DNA of 64,000 nt from Chryseobacterium sp. FH2 (GCF_001045455.1 NZ_LFNE01000001.1:496001-560000); one strand, 5' to 3'; shown: positions 23,854 through 32,596, counted from the stretch's first letter. The notes: generated by a model not told the origin, from the letters alone. Translations and numbers: made by a program.

Positions 23854-24142
23854 TTTTAAAGTATACGAACAACAGATCTGGGAAGATATTTCTATTTATC
23901 TGTACGGAAAAGCCGATTATGCAATGGATTTGGCTATACTCAATAATATGTCTGTTACAGAAGATATTGCACCTGGGAAAATGATAAAGATTTTTACAGA
24001 TAAAGAACTTAATCGGTTGGTGCTGTATAGTTTACAAAGTAATAATTCTGTTCCTGCTACAGCCGTAGATCTTTCCATGATTGAAGCCGAACCAGAGGGT
24101 ATCGGATATTGGATAATCAAGAAAAATTTTATAGTAAAATAA
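23837..24142 (+). CDS. LysM-like tail protein (gpX-like)
   Basis: 101 residues. DISIYLYGKADYAMDLAILNNMSVTEDIAPGKMIKI is a LysM-type pattern (xIYG, then a helix with LAxxN, then PGxxIxI), as in the P2 gpX/gp53 family that links hub and wedge. The start is inside the preceding gene; the stop overlaps the next start as TAATG. Confidence 0.7.
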   Translation: MENTADFKVYEQQIWEDISIYLYGKADYAMDLAILNNMSVTEDIAPGKMIKIFTDKELNRLVLYSLQSNNSVPATAVDLSMIEAEPEGIGYWIIKKNFIVK

Positions 24143-25071
24143 TGGCACGAAAAATAGAAGAAATACAGCAAAGCATCCTTTTTGCCAAAAATACCGAGCA
24201 GGCATTAAGTGATCTTTCAACAACAAGTAAAACAGGCATCTGGCAACTTTGGATATATATCGTCTCTGTTGCTATCTGGACACTGGAAACTCTTTTTGAT
24301 AAGCATAAAGATGAGGTAAACGATGCTCTTGCTCAGCTGACGCCCCATTCTCCGAGATGGTATCGTAATAAGGCATTAGCATTTCAGGATGGTTTTGCTC
24401 TTATTAAAGACAGTGATGTTTTCAGATCAGATTATTATGATATACAGACAAATAAGTGGATTCCGGCAACGGAAGAACAAATTCAAAACTCTAAAATTAT
24501 AAAGTATTCTGCGGTTACTGAAGCTGAGCTCGAAAGTAGATTGATCATCAAAATTGCCACGGAAAAAGACAATGAGCTCAGCCCGATCTCAAATGATAAA
24601 AAAGTCAATTTTGAGAAATACATAAACGAAATAAAAGATGCCGGAGTAAGAATTACAGTGGTGAATTATGAGCCGGATATTTTAAAATTACAATTGAAAA
24701 TTTTCCGAAATCCCCTTGTTTTGGATGCAAATGGAACAAGGATTATGAGTGGTTCGGGTGGAAATAAGCCTGTAAAAGAGGCTATCCAACAATATATGAA
24801 AGAACTTCCTTTCAATGGAGAATTGGTTTTAGCTCATTTGGTAGATAAGCTTCAAAAAATTGAAGGGGTGGAAATTCCTCACATTTTAGGAGCCTCCACA
24901 AGATGGATAGATTCTTCTACAGGTGAATATGGTAGTTTTAGCGGAATAGACGTGAAAAAAATTCCGAGTTCAGGATATTTTAAAGTTGTTTTTGCAGAAG
25001 ATTTAAACCCAGATGATCCGGATTATCAAGATCAATTATTAAACGCAAGTACAATAGATTATGTGGTATAA
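24142..25071 (+). CDS. Baseplate J-like protein
   Basis: 309 residues from the ATG at 24142 (TAATG overlap); an upstream in-frame ATG at 24109 would overlap the gpX-like gene. An N-terminal helical segment with a TWQLWIYIVSVAIWTLETLF-like stretch is followed by EAELESRLIIKIATEKDNE, KDAGVRITVVNYEPD, and VKEAIQQYMKELPFNGELVLAHLVDKLQKIEGVEI, the latter being the conserved J-family region. J-like wedges form the baseplate periphery that carries fibres. The C-terminus overlaps the next gene by 11 bp. Confidence 0.75.
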   Translation: MARKIEEIQQSILFAKNTEQALSDLSTTSKTGIWQLWIYIVSVAIWTLETLFDKHKDEVNDALAQLTPHSPRWYRNKALAFQDGFALIKDSDVFRSDYYDIQTNKWIPATEEQIQNSKIIKYSAVTEAELESRLIIKIATEKDNELSPISNDKKVNFEKYINEIKDAGVRITVVNYEPDILKLQLKIFRNPLVLDANGTRIMSGSGGNKPVKEAIQQYMKELPFNGELVLAHLVDKLQKIEGVEIPHILGASTRWIDSSTGEYGSFSGIDVKKIPSSGYFKVVFAEDLNPDDPDYQDQLLNASTIDYVV

Positions 25072-25519
25072 TGTAGATTTTACAAAATTACCGGTACGGT
25101 TGCTTCCTACATTTTTAAGGAAGGCCAAAATGGTAGCTTGGATAACATCATTATGTTATCCGATAGAAGAATTATATGATTCTTGGAGTACAAACCGTAC
25201 CGATAATTTATTTAAGCTGAAACATAACGGACAAATCTGTTATCTAAGACATGCTCTTAATTTTGAGTTTGATCCGAAAGACAACGGAATCAAAATAGAA
25301 GAGGGGAACCAATATAAGTACCAATATATTTATTTGGAGAACGTACAACCCAGATTTTTAGGTACCATCTATCTTTATCAGGATTCCGATTATGGAGATA
25401 CAGGAGTAGACTTTATTGTAAAAGTTCCTAAAGGGCTTATCTATGATGACTACAAAATGAGAAAAACAATAGATTTTTATAAACTGGCGTCTAAACGCTA
25501 TAAAATTGAACAATACTGA
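25061..25519 (+). CDS. Baseplate periphery protein (gpI-like by position)
   Basis: 152 residues. No strong motif, but the place directly after the J-like gene and before the collar/fibre genes is that of P2 gpI. The sequence is rich in Tyr and Asp (YKYQYIYLENVQPRFLGTIYLYQDSDYGDTG), suggesting a beta-rich protein. The ATG overlaps the J-like gene; the stop codon overlaps the next start as TGATG. Confidence 0.55.
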   Translation: MWYNVDFTKLPVRLLPTFLRKAKMVAWITSLCYPIEELYDSWSTNRTDNLFKLKHNGQICYLRHALNFEFDPKDNGIKIEEGNQYKYQYIYLENVQPRFLGTIYLYQDSDYGDTGVDFIVKVPKGLIYDDYKMRKTIDFYKLASKRYKIEQY

Positions 25520-26361
25520 TGAATAAATTTGATTTTAATCAGATAGGAGGATTTCCTCTTTCAACAAATATATTAGATGGCATTCAGACAGCGTATTCGT
25601 TGTTTAATGCTTTAGGAGAAATTGCAGGTAATTTTGCCATTATTTCAGGATGTAATGTTAATGGAAGTACTGTTTCTGACGGTACTGTATACATTAATGG
25701 TGAGATCCTGGAATTCAGAGGAGGTCTTTTGGGAGCGAATGTTATTATCTTACAGGAACCGGAAAGTAGAGTTTTTGAAAGCGGTGAAAATAAAGTTATC
25801 TTACAGAAAAGATATGTTACTTTCGGTTCAAGCGTTACAAGTTATCCTTGGGCAGATTTCAAGAGGGTCTTTCCTACTATACAAATCCAAAGCTTCAAAG
25901 ATAATTTTGAAGCAAGGCTTGCTGCTCTTGAAAATAAACCATCACCTATTCCCATCGGAATGATTGCCATTTGGAATAAACCTTCCACAGTTGCTATACC
26001 AACAGGTTGGCAAGAATGTACAGACCTTCGGGGACGTGTACCTGTTGGTTGGGATCCAAGTGATAATATAGATTTTGGTGTAATTGGGAAAGCAGATGGA
26101 GAGAAAAGAGTAATATTAACACAGCCTCAGCTTCCAAATGCTCGTCTAAAAACTTTTAGAAATGTAACAGTTGATGGATGGGGTTCTAATTATGGCCCCT
26201 ATCCTGCTGTTCGTGTAGGGTCGGGGGGATATGAAAATTATTTTATCACTGGGACTTGGCAAGAACCTGATGTTTATCAGACGTCTCCCTTAGGAAATGG
26301 AGAATCTCACAATAACCTTCAACCTTACCGTGTCATTCGTTTCATTGAATATATAGGATAA
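25519..26361 (+). CDS. Tail collar-domain protein
   Basis: 280 residues. The C-terminal half carries the phage tail-collar pattern: PIGMIAIWNK, GWQECTDLRGRVPVGWD, and the terminal NNLQPYRVIRFIEYI. The N-terminal part resembles a trimeric fibre shaft (DGTVYINGEILEFRGG). Collar-domain proteins attach to the baseplate and often serve as short fibres or fibre hinges. The start overlaps the previous stop (TGATG). It is followed after 4 bp by the first long fibre. Confidence 0.8.
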   Translation: MNKFDFNQIGGFPLSTNILDGIQTAYSLFNALGEIAGNFAIISGCNVNGSTVSDGTVYINGEILEFRGGLLGANVIILQEPESRVFESGENKVILQKRYVTFGSSVTSYPWADFKRVFPTIQIQSFKDNFEARLAALENKPSPIPIGMIAIWNKPSTVAIPTGWQECTDLRGRVPVGWDPSDNIDFGVIGKADGEKRVILTQPQLPNARLKTFRNVTVDGWGSNYGPYPAVRVGSGGYENYFITGTWQEPDVYQTSPLGNGESHNNLQPYRVIRFIEYIG

Positions 26362-26365
26362 AGAT

Positions 26366-26885
26366 ATGAGCACAGATAAAACAATATTAAAAAGCTGGTT
26401 TGTCACAGCGGCAAAGCCAACCCAAGATCAATTTTGGGCATGGATGGACAGCTATTATCATAAAAACGAACTCCTTTCCATGAATTCTATTTATGGATTA
26501 GAGAACATTTTGGCCAACAAAGCAGAAGCTTCTGCACTACAATATTTGGCTGTTAAAGATGGAAGCAATATTGAAAACCCGGAACAATGGAAAGATAAGT
26601 TAGATATTACTTTATTAGATTCCAATAAAGCTAATAAAGATGCAACAGAATTATCTCCCGAAAATGTTGAAGCATGGAGGGGAACATTAGGAGTCGGAAA
26701 TTTGCCGAAAAAAAATATTGCGACTAATGATGGAGAAGATGATGACGGAAATCCGATTTCCGGAACTTCTTATACAAAAGAACAAAGTGATGAAAAATAT
26801 TATAAGAAAGTAGATGCTCAATATTTTAATTCAAACTATGTTTTGCTTGCAGACGGAACTCCGAAAGCTGCAGGAGATTTGGGTA
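26366..26885 (+). repeat. Fibre docking-region direct repeat, copy A
   Basis: About 515 bp nearly identical to 28228-28744 with only scattered third-position changes and one codon gained. Similarity drops sharply after GCAGGAGATTTGGG, in a codon run encoding AGDLGKN. Confidence 0.85.
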
Positions 26886-28087
26886 AGAATATTGCCAATT
26901 CATCTCTTACATCCGTAGCGGGAGCAGGAATGACCTTAGGTTCTGCTTATACTTGGAATACGGCGGGTCAATATTTTTACATTACCGGACTTGCAGATAA
27001 AGTAAATGAATCTTCTTATAGCAATGTGATGCTTCAAAATGCATCCGGACAATTAGGATATGGGAATCTCACTCAATTGTTTATGAAATTTCCGGAATCT
27101 ATGACTGTTACTCAAAGAAATGACTGGATTTCAAAAATGAATGTAGATATCGCGAATACTTATTTACAATTAATCACCGTAATTGATGGAAATTTTATTA
27201 ATGGAACTACAGATTCTGTAATTACTATTTACGGATTGAATATAAATAGACTTCAGGGGCTTGATCAGGTGACAATGGAACTAATTGGCCCGGATGGAAA
27301 TCCTGTTCCGGATAATATGTTTGATGTAATTTCTTATTCTGTAAACAATAATAGTGAATTGGCCGTAAGTTTTCATTTCGAACCCTCTTATATCTTTATG
27401 ACTGGAGAATATACTTTAAAAGTTATTCGAAAACTTGTCATCCTTGGAGAGATAGGTATTACGGCATATAATAGTTATTCGGATCAGGTAATGTCTGATT
27501 CTGAGTTTAACATTATAAATAATGGATTAACAGAAGCAACATATTCTAATGGTATTCTTAATGTATCTGGAGTAACTTCTGGAGCTAACGCTATTATGAA
27601 AAGTATAAATCCTCTACCTGCAATTTCAGACTACGATATAATGTATTCCATATCAGGGACGTTTATCGGAGCAAACTGGGGAGCAGCAGATCAAAGCAGA
27701 TCATTGTACTTTTACTCTGGATTATCTCTTGGAGCTGGAACTTCAGTTCATATTGGAGGACAGGCTGTTCCCATATATGGACAATTGGGGCTTAATAGAG
27801 CAGGATCATTTAGAATTATGTCTGGTGTGGCCCAGGCTCTTGGTTATAATGTCGAATCTACCGGATCAGTCCAGCTTGCAATCAGCCTTAAAATAGACAT
27901 TCAAAAAAGAGGACAGAGATATAAAGTGGTCATCTACAAACAAGATGATGATAGTTTGTTATATGCAGGATTGTTTAATAATACAAACAATGATCCGATG
28001 TACTTTTATACTCAGTTTGTAAAATCCGGATATGGAGCATCAATGTCTAGTACTTTAACAGCATTGACGAAAAGAACATATATTTAA
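26366..28087 (+). CDS. Tail fibre A
   Basis: 573 residues. Residues 1-~172 are nearly identical to fibre B (28228-29943) apart from a Lys-Lys for Glu difference (LPKKNIA against LPENIA). The N-terminus (DKTILKSWFVTAAKPTQDQFWAWMDSYYHK) is the likely baseplate-docking part, followed by a helical/triple-stranded shaft and a divergent C-terminal region with ANTYLQLITVIDGNFIN and a beta-rich receptor-binding end. The two fibres probably recognise different targets. No fibre-assembly chaperone was identified. Confidence 0.8.
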   Translation: MSTDKTILKSWFVTAAKPTQDQFWAWMDSYYHKNELLSMNSIYGLENILANKAEASALQYLAVKDGSNIENPEQWKDKLDITLLDSNKANKDATELSPENVEAWRGTLGVGNLPKKNIATNDGEDDDGNPISGTSYTKEQSDEKYYKKVDAQYFNSNYVLLADGTPKAAGDLGKNIANSSLTSVAGAGMTLGSAYTWNTAGQYFYITGLADKVNESSYSNVMLQNASGQLGYGNLTQLFMKFPESMTVTQRNDWISKMNVDIANTYLQLITVIDGNFINGTTDSVITIYGLNINRLQGLDQVTMELIGPDGNPVPDNMFDVISYSVNNNSELAVSFHFEPSYIFMTGEYTLKVIRKLVILGEIGITAYNSYSDQVMSDSEFNIINNGLTEATYSNGILNVSGVTSGANAIMKSINPLPAISDYDIMYSISGTFIGANWGAADQSRSLYFYSGLSLGAGTSVHIGGQAVPIYGQLGLNRAGSFRIMSGVAQALGYNVESTGSVQLAISLKIDIQKRGQRYKVVIYKQDDDSLLYAGLFNNTNNDPMYFYTQFVKSGYGASMSSTLTALTKRTYI

Positions 28088-28227
28088 AGTTCCTGAACGT
28101 ATTCCAAATCATCTTCTGATTTAAATTTTATCGTCCGTTACTTCAGATATAGTAACGGATGGTAATATTATTTTTTTAATGAAAATTTTTCATGGAGAAA
28201 ATTAACTCCAATCCATAAATATAAATC

Positions 28228-28744
28228 ATGAGCACAGATAAAACAATATTAAAAAGCTGGTTTGTCACAGCGGCAAAGCCAACCCAAGATCAATTTTGGG
28301 CATGGATGGACAGCTATTATCATAAAAACGAACTCCTTTCCATGAATTCTATTTATGGATTAGAGAACATTTTGGCCAACAAAGCAGAAGCTTCCGCATT
28401 ACAATATTTGGCTGTTAAAGATGGAAGCAATATTGAAAACCCGGAACAATGGAAAGATAAGTTAGATATTACTTTATTAGATTCCAATAAAGCTAATAAA
28501 GATGCAACAGAATTATCTCCCGAAAATGTTGAAGCATGGAGGGGAACATTAGGAGTCGGAAATTTGCCGGAAAATATTGCGACTAATGATGGAGAAGATG
28601 ATGACGGAAATCCGATTTCCGGAACTTCTTATACAAAAGAACAAAGTGATGAAAAATATTATAAGAAAGTAGATGCTCAATATTTTAATTCAAACTATGT
28701 TTTGCTTGCAGACGGAACTCCGAAAGCTGCAGGAGATTTGGGGA
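28228..28744 (+). repeat. Fibre docking-region direct repeat, copy B
   Basis: Second copy of the block at 26366-26885. The two direct copies, 1.86 kb apart, could recombine to delete either the fibre A tip or the fibre B docking part. Confidence 0.85.
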
Positions 28745-29943
28745 AAAACGTGGCAAATTCTTCTTTAACATCTATTGCAGGAGCTGGTCTTACTTTGGGA
28801 GCAGACTGGACGATGAATACTTCAGGACAAAAATATTCCGTTACAGGATTAAATGATGTCTCAAATGATTCAGCATTCAATACAATATTAGCTCAAAATC
28901 CAGTGGGAAGGGTAGGAAAAACAAATGGGAAACAGCCTTTTCTCAATTTGCCGTCAATTTTGTCTGATGGTGAAAAAACAGCATGGAAAACAGCAATGAA
29001 CGGAGGTTGGACTACAAATACAATGAGTGTCGCAAATGTATTCCCTAATATTATAAAATCCGTTAATTACGGTATTTTCATTACTATTAATGGGGCTAAT
29101 CTTAATATTAATCCAAGTACTGCAGCTGTTAGTTTGGTCGATAATGTCTCAGGGGCTGAGACAATTATCCCTAATTCTCAGATTACATATGGTGATCCGA
29201 ATTTGATTTCTATTTGGTTCAAGCCCAATACTTTTGCAGATGGTGAATATACCATTAAAATATTTAATGGTGTTGCCACAGTACAAACGAGTGGAATTAA
29301 TAATATTATCATTACCAACAATGCAAACTCGGTTGATACAAGTACTCTTGCATGGGATAAACTGGCTTATACTCAATCTGAAGCCGATCGTGTAATACAG
29401 ATTAATGGAAGTACAATAGATTTTGTAACAAATGCCAATAACAAACCTTTAGGATCTGATTTTGGCGTAGTTGCTTCTGCCAAATCAAGTCAAATATTTA
29501 CGGGGTCAGATAACTTTTCTTTGAAGGGATATATGATATTAACAGGGAATATAAGTTTACTGGGGGGAGGGCTGCTAGGCCTGATTAATTCAAATAATAG
29601 CAATAATTTGGCTATTGATCCTTTGGTTTCATTAAAAATTACTATTGAAGGTAATAATTGGGCAGACGTTAGAAAATCACTTAATGAGCAATCATCTGTT
29701 CGAATTTACGAAATCCCAAATTACAATCAGGTACGTGTGGACTTTGTTATTTCAAAAAGAGATAATATGGCGAGTATCAGTGTAAATCATAGTACTGCCT
29801 ATAATAATACAACCCAAATTTATCAGACCGTTCAAAAAACCATTCCCGAAGATATTCCTTTGTCAATAGGTTTTAAAGGTCTTAATACTAATAGTACTTC
29901 TGTTGCCGTAAAAACGGTATTGGAAGAGGTTTATAAATTCTAG
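28228..29943 (+). CDS. Tail fibre B
   Basis: 571 residues with the same docking region as fibre A but a different C-terminal part. Its middle block (TGLNDVSNDSAFN, SDGEKTAWKTAMNGGWTTNTMSVAN, NGANLNINPS) matches the fibre-like protein of the toxin operon (6450-7997), which has TEAEKTAWKTAMNGGWTTNTMSVAS and KGANLNLNPT. So fibre B and the toxin-operon fibre share a target-binding scaffold that fibre A lacks. A 140-bp gap separates A and B and holds no gene; the operon terminator follows B. Confidence 0.8.
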   Translation: MSTDKTILKSWFVTAAKPTQDQFWAWMDSYYHKNELLSMNSIYGLENILANKAEASALQYLAVKDGSNIENPEQWKDKLDITLLDSNKANKDATELSPENVEAWRGTLGVGNLPENIATNDGEDDDGNPISGTSYTKEQSDEKYYKKVDAQYFNSNYVLLADGTPKAAGDLGKNVANSSLTSIAGAGLTLGADWTMNTSGQKYSVTGLNDVSNDSAFNTILAQNPVGRVGKTNGKQPFLNLPSILSDGEKTAWKTAMNGGWTTNTMSVANVFPNIIKSVNYGIFITINGANLNINPSTAAVSLVDNVSGAETIIPNSQITYGDPNLISIWFKPNTFADGEYTIKIFNGVATVQTSGINNIIITNNANSVDTSTLAWDKLAYTQSEADRVIQINGSTIDFVTNANNKPLGSDFGVVASAKSSQIFTGSDNFSLKGYMILTGNISLLGGGLLGLINSNNSNNLAIDPLVSLKITIEGNNWADVRKSLNEQSSVRIYEIPNYNQVRVDFVISKRDNMASISVNHSTAYNNTTQIYQTVQKTIPEDIPLSIGFKGLNTNSTSVAVKTVLEEVYKF

Positions 29944-29980
29944 CCTGACATGGAATTTTTATCGAAGTTAAAATTTAAAT

Positions 29981-30008
29981 AAAAAACCTCAGTTATTGAG
30001 GTTTTTTT
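29981..30008 (+). terminator. Terminator of the tail operon
   Basis: Stem AAAAAACCTCA/TGAGGTTTTTT with loop GTTAT and a T run, 38 bp after the fibre B stop. It closes the long plus-strand operon before promoter P6. Confidence 0.85.
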
Positions 30009-30053
30009 GTTTAAAATATTTGAAACAAAAACCTTATAATAAAGAATTATATA

Positions 30054-30086
30054 CGACAAAACTTGACGCATTTTAATTTATTTATG
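30054..30086 (+). promoter_or_regulatory. Regulon promoter P6 for umuC
   Basis: CGACAAAACTTGACG (30054-30068), 10 bp, then TATTTATG (30079-30086; one mismatch to TAnnTTTG). The 15-mer equals the plus-strand reading of P2 and P4. The spacing is one shorter than at the other five sites. Confidence 0.72.
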
Positions 30087-30191
30087 TTATTGAAAATCAT
30101 TTGGTTAAACTTAGTGTTAAAATTGTGACTAAACATAATATTCTACTTTAAAAGTCATAATTTTGTGTTTTCAAATGCTTATTATCTGGTC

Positions 30192-31469
30192 ATGTATGCT
30201 TTAGTAGATTGCAATAATTTTTTTGTTTCCTGTGAAAGGACCTTAGACTCTTCGCTCGAAAACAAACCCGTTGTGGTGCTTTCCAATAACGATGGCTGTG
30301 TTGTATCCCGAAGTAAGGAAGCAAAAGATTTAGGAATTCCGATGGCGGCTCCTGCTTTTAAATATAAAGAGCTTTTTAAAGAACATGATGTAAAATGTTT
30401 TTCCGCAAAATTTGAGTTATACAACTTTAAAAGCCAACGCGTTATTGAAATTTCAACAGCCTATGTGGATAAACGTGATTTTGAGGTATATAGTATTGAT
30501 GAATTGTTTTTAGATCTTAAGAGTTTTAAGTATATCAATATTTATGATTACTGTGCTGAGATTAAAAATGAAATAAAAAGCAAGGAAAATATTCCTGTAA
30601 GCATTGGTATTGCACCTACAAAAACATTATGTAAAGTTGCTAACAAAATCGTGAAAGATTTTCCGGAAAAATTTCAGGATATTTATGTACTGGATACACC
30701 CGAAAAAATTGAAAAAGCTTTAAAATGGCTCAATATTGGTGATGTTTGGGGAATCGGAAGACGGCTTGCCGTAAAAATGCAGGATAATGGCGTTCACAAA
30801 GCCTGGGATTTACTTCAAAAGCCTGAAATGTGGGTTCGTAAGATGATGGGAATTCATGGAGTCCGAATGATGAATGAACTAAAGGGCATTCGTCAATTGG
30901 AATTAGGAACCCCTTCTCCAAAAAAATCAATTGCTGTGACCCGAAGTTTTATGGAAATGTTAACCAAGAAAGAAGACGTTCGTGAACGGGTAGAAACTTT
31001 TGGGATGTATTGCTCCGAAAGATTGAGAAAACAAAATACCTGTTGCAAAATAGTGACGGTTTTTGTTCAGACGAATCGGTTTCGAAGTGATTTACCAGAA
31101 TATAAGAATGCAATAACTCAGGTTCTTCCCAATCCTACCAATTCCTCTATTCTCATCGGAAGAGTTGTTAATGAGCTTTTTGAATCTATTTATAAAGAAG
31201 GGTTTCATTATAAAAGAGCGGGAGTTATTGTAAATGATTTTGTTCCGGAAGGGGAAAGGTTGATCAATCTTTTTGAAGAAGACGCTCAAAATCAGCACCT
31301 GCCTGTAATGAAGGCTATGGATGCAATGAATAAAAAATTTGGAAAAGATAAAGTACGTTTGGGAAGTATGAGCGGAGAGAATACTTTTGGACGGGCAAAA
31401 TTATCTCCGGAATATGAAGCTTTTTTAAAAAACAATATACTTCCCGAAGCTAATTTTAGGTTTCATTAA
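30192..31469 (+). CDS. umuC: Y-family error-prone DNA polymerase (UmuC-like)
   Basis: 425 residues from the ATG at 30192 (MYALVDCNNFFVSCER); an upstream in-frame ATG at 30165 adds nine residues before this conserved start. Motifs: the Mg-binding ALVDCNNF start, VVVLSNNDGCVVSRS, FEVYSIDELFLDL with the second acidic cluster, and IGIAPTKTLCKVANKI. UmuC copies past DNA lesions and normally needs cleaved UmuD. No umuD lies beside it. It is preceded by promoter P6, so it is co-regulated with the tail, toxin and lysis genes. Confidence 0.92.
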   Translation: MYALVDCNNFFVSCERTLDSSLENKPVVVLSNNDGCVVSRSKEAKDLGIPMAAPAFKYKELFKEHDVKCFSAKFELYNFKSQRVIEISTAYVDKRDFEVYSIDELFLDLKSFKYINIYDYCAEIKNEIKSKENIPVSIGIAPTKTLCKVANKIVKDFPEKFQDIYVLDTPEKIEKALKWLNIGDVWGIGRRLAVKMQDNGVHKAWDLLQKPEMWVRKMMGIHGVRMMNELKGIRQLELGTPSPKKSIAVTRSFMEMLTKKEDVRERVETFGMYCSERLRKQNTCCKIVTVFVQTNRFRSDLPEYKNAITQVLPNPTNSSILIGRVVNELFESIYKEGFHYKRAGVIVNDFVPEGERLINLFEEDAQNQHLPVMKAMDAMNKKFGKDKVRLGSMSGENTFGRAKLSPEYEAFLKNNILPEANFRFH

Positions 31470-31684
31470 ATCATTTTAGACTAATTTGTTTATTTAGTTT
31501 GGGATATTAATTTAAATTTCCTGTAAAATCCTGTTTTTGTTTTTCTATAAATTATTAAAATTCCGAATTTTAGTAGTAGAAAAAAATCTATTTTGATGCA
31601 TAAGTTGCATTATTTCAATGTTTTAACCTCTGTCTTTCTTCCTTTGCCTATTAAATGGATTGTGGATATATGGAACCTTGGTGT

Positions 31685-31692
31685 TATCTTTG
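31685..31692 (+). promoter_or_regulatory. -7 box for the C1q-like gene cluster
   Basis: TATCTTTG, a perfect TAnnTTTG match, 36 bp before the ATG at 31729. The 31470-31684 stretch shows nothing else I can identify. Confidence 0.6.
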
Positions 31693-31728
31693 CAACAGAG
31701 TTCTAAATTCTAAAAAAACAAAAATGTT

Positions 31729-32586
31729 ATGAAAAATTTCAATGCTTTTATTGATAAAAGCGTATTAATTATTTTATTTTCTACTTCGTTTCTTAACAAT
31801 GTTAACGCGCAAATAGGGATTAATTGCCCTAATCCTCTGGCGAAATTTCATGTTGATGGTGGTAAGGATAATCCTAACACAGGTTTTCCCAGCAGTAGCC
31901 AGCTATCAAATGATATTGTTGTTACCAATGCCGGTTTTGTTGGAGTAGGTGTATTAAACCCCAATGTAAAACTTGATTTAAGGTCGGCCGGATTACAAAA
32001 TGCAATCGGATTAGGTACTACCACTATGAGTGCTAATGCAGCAGGAGCAGGGGCGGTCAGATATGAGCCGGTTTCATCAAAAATTCAGGTTTCGGACGGA
32101 AGTGTCTGGGAGGCTGCCATAGTTTTACCTACAAAAGCTGTCGTTGTAGCAAGAATGACCAGCCCGTTTACTGTAAGTGCTAATGCAGACGTTAATATAA
32201 CCGGTTGGAACGAAGTCAGAGACTTGTCAAACAGCTTTGATCCTGTTATGGGAATTTTTACAGCCCCGAGAGATGGAGTCTACACTTTTTTAATGACCTA
32301 TAATTTTGTTTCAGGACCTGTAGCCAATTCTTCTGAAGTAACCAGTCAATTTTACAGCCCGAGTACAAATTCTATTTTAGCACGTTCGTTTAAAACCTTT
32401 GCCCGTGCTAATGAAGATGCCCAGGTAGGAGGTTCGGCAACCATTACTTTAAGGCTGTTTGCTAACCAGACCGTACGCCCGCAACTACGTCAAAATATAA
32501 CTTCCACATCTCGGGCATTAAGAATGAATGCAGACTGGACAAACCCTGATGCCGGGTTTAACAACCTCACAATTATTGAACATTAA
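31729..32586 (+). CDS. Secreted C1q-like protein 1
   Basis: 285 residues with a Sec signal peptide (cleavage after NAQ, about residue 28). The mature N-terminus IGINCPNPLAKFHVDGGKDNPNT is shared with the next protein; the C-terminal domain has the C1q/TNF-type signature FDPVMGIFTAPRDGVYTFLMTYNF. Such domains form trimers and mediate adhesion or ligand binding outside the cell. First of three tandem paralogues, 10 bp before the next start codon. Confidence 0.75.
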   Translation: MKNFNAFIDKSVLIILFSTSFLNNVNAQIGINCPNPLAKFHVDGGKDNPNTGFPSSSQLSNDIVVTNAGFVGVGVLNPNVKLDLRSAGLQNAIGLGTTTMSANAAGAGAVRYEPVSSKIQVSDGSVWEAAIVLPTKAVVVARMTSPFTVSANADVNITGWNEVRDLSNSFDPVMGIFTAPRDGVYTFLMTYNFVSGPVANSSEVTSQFYSPSTNSILARSFKTFARANEDAQVGGSATITLRLFANQTVRPQLRQNITSTSRALRMNADWTNPDAGFNNLTIIEH

Positions 32587-32596
32587 AAACCAAATT

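Noticed and set aside
28088..28227. A gene or chaperone between the two fibre genes
   Set aside because: The 140-bp gap contains no plausible open frame or recognisable signal.
15567..29943. Type VI secretion system
   Set aside because: No TssB/TssC pair, ClpV, membrane complex or VgrG/PAAR proteins; the order and the frameshifted chaperone are phage-tail type.
15567..29943. Classical extracellular contractile injection system (PVC/Afp type)
   Set aside because: No AAA+ ATPase gene, only one sheath and one tube gene, and P2/Mu-like baseplate order. A tailocin-type particle fits better, though cargo loading remains possible.
12000..31500. Complete prophage
   Set aside because: No integrase, terminase, portal, protease or capsid genes, and no attachment-site repeats or tRNA target were seen in the window.
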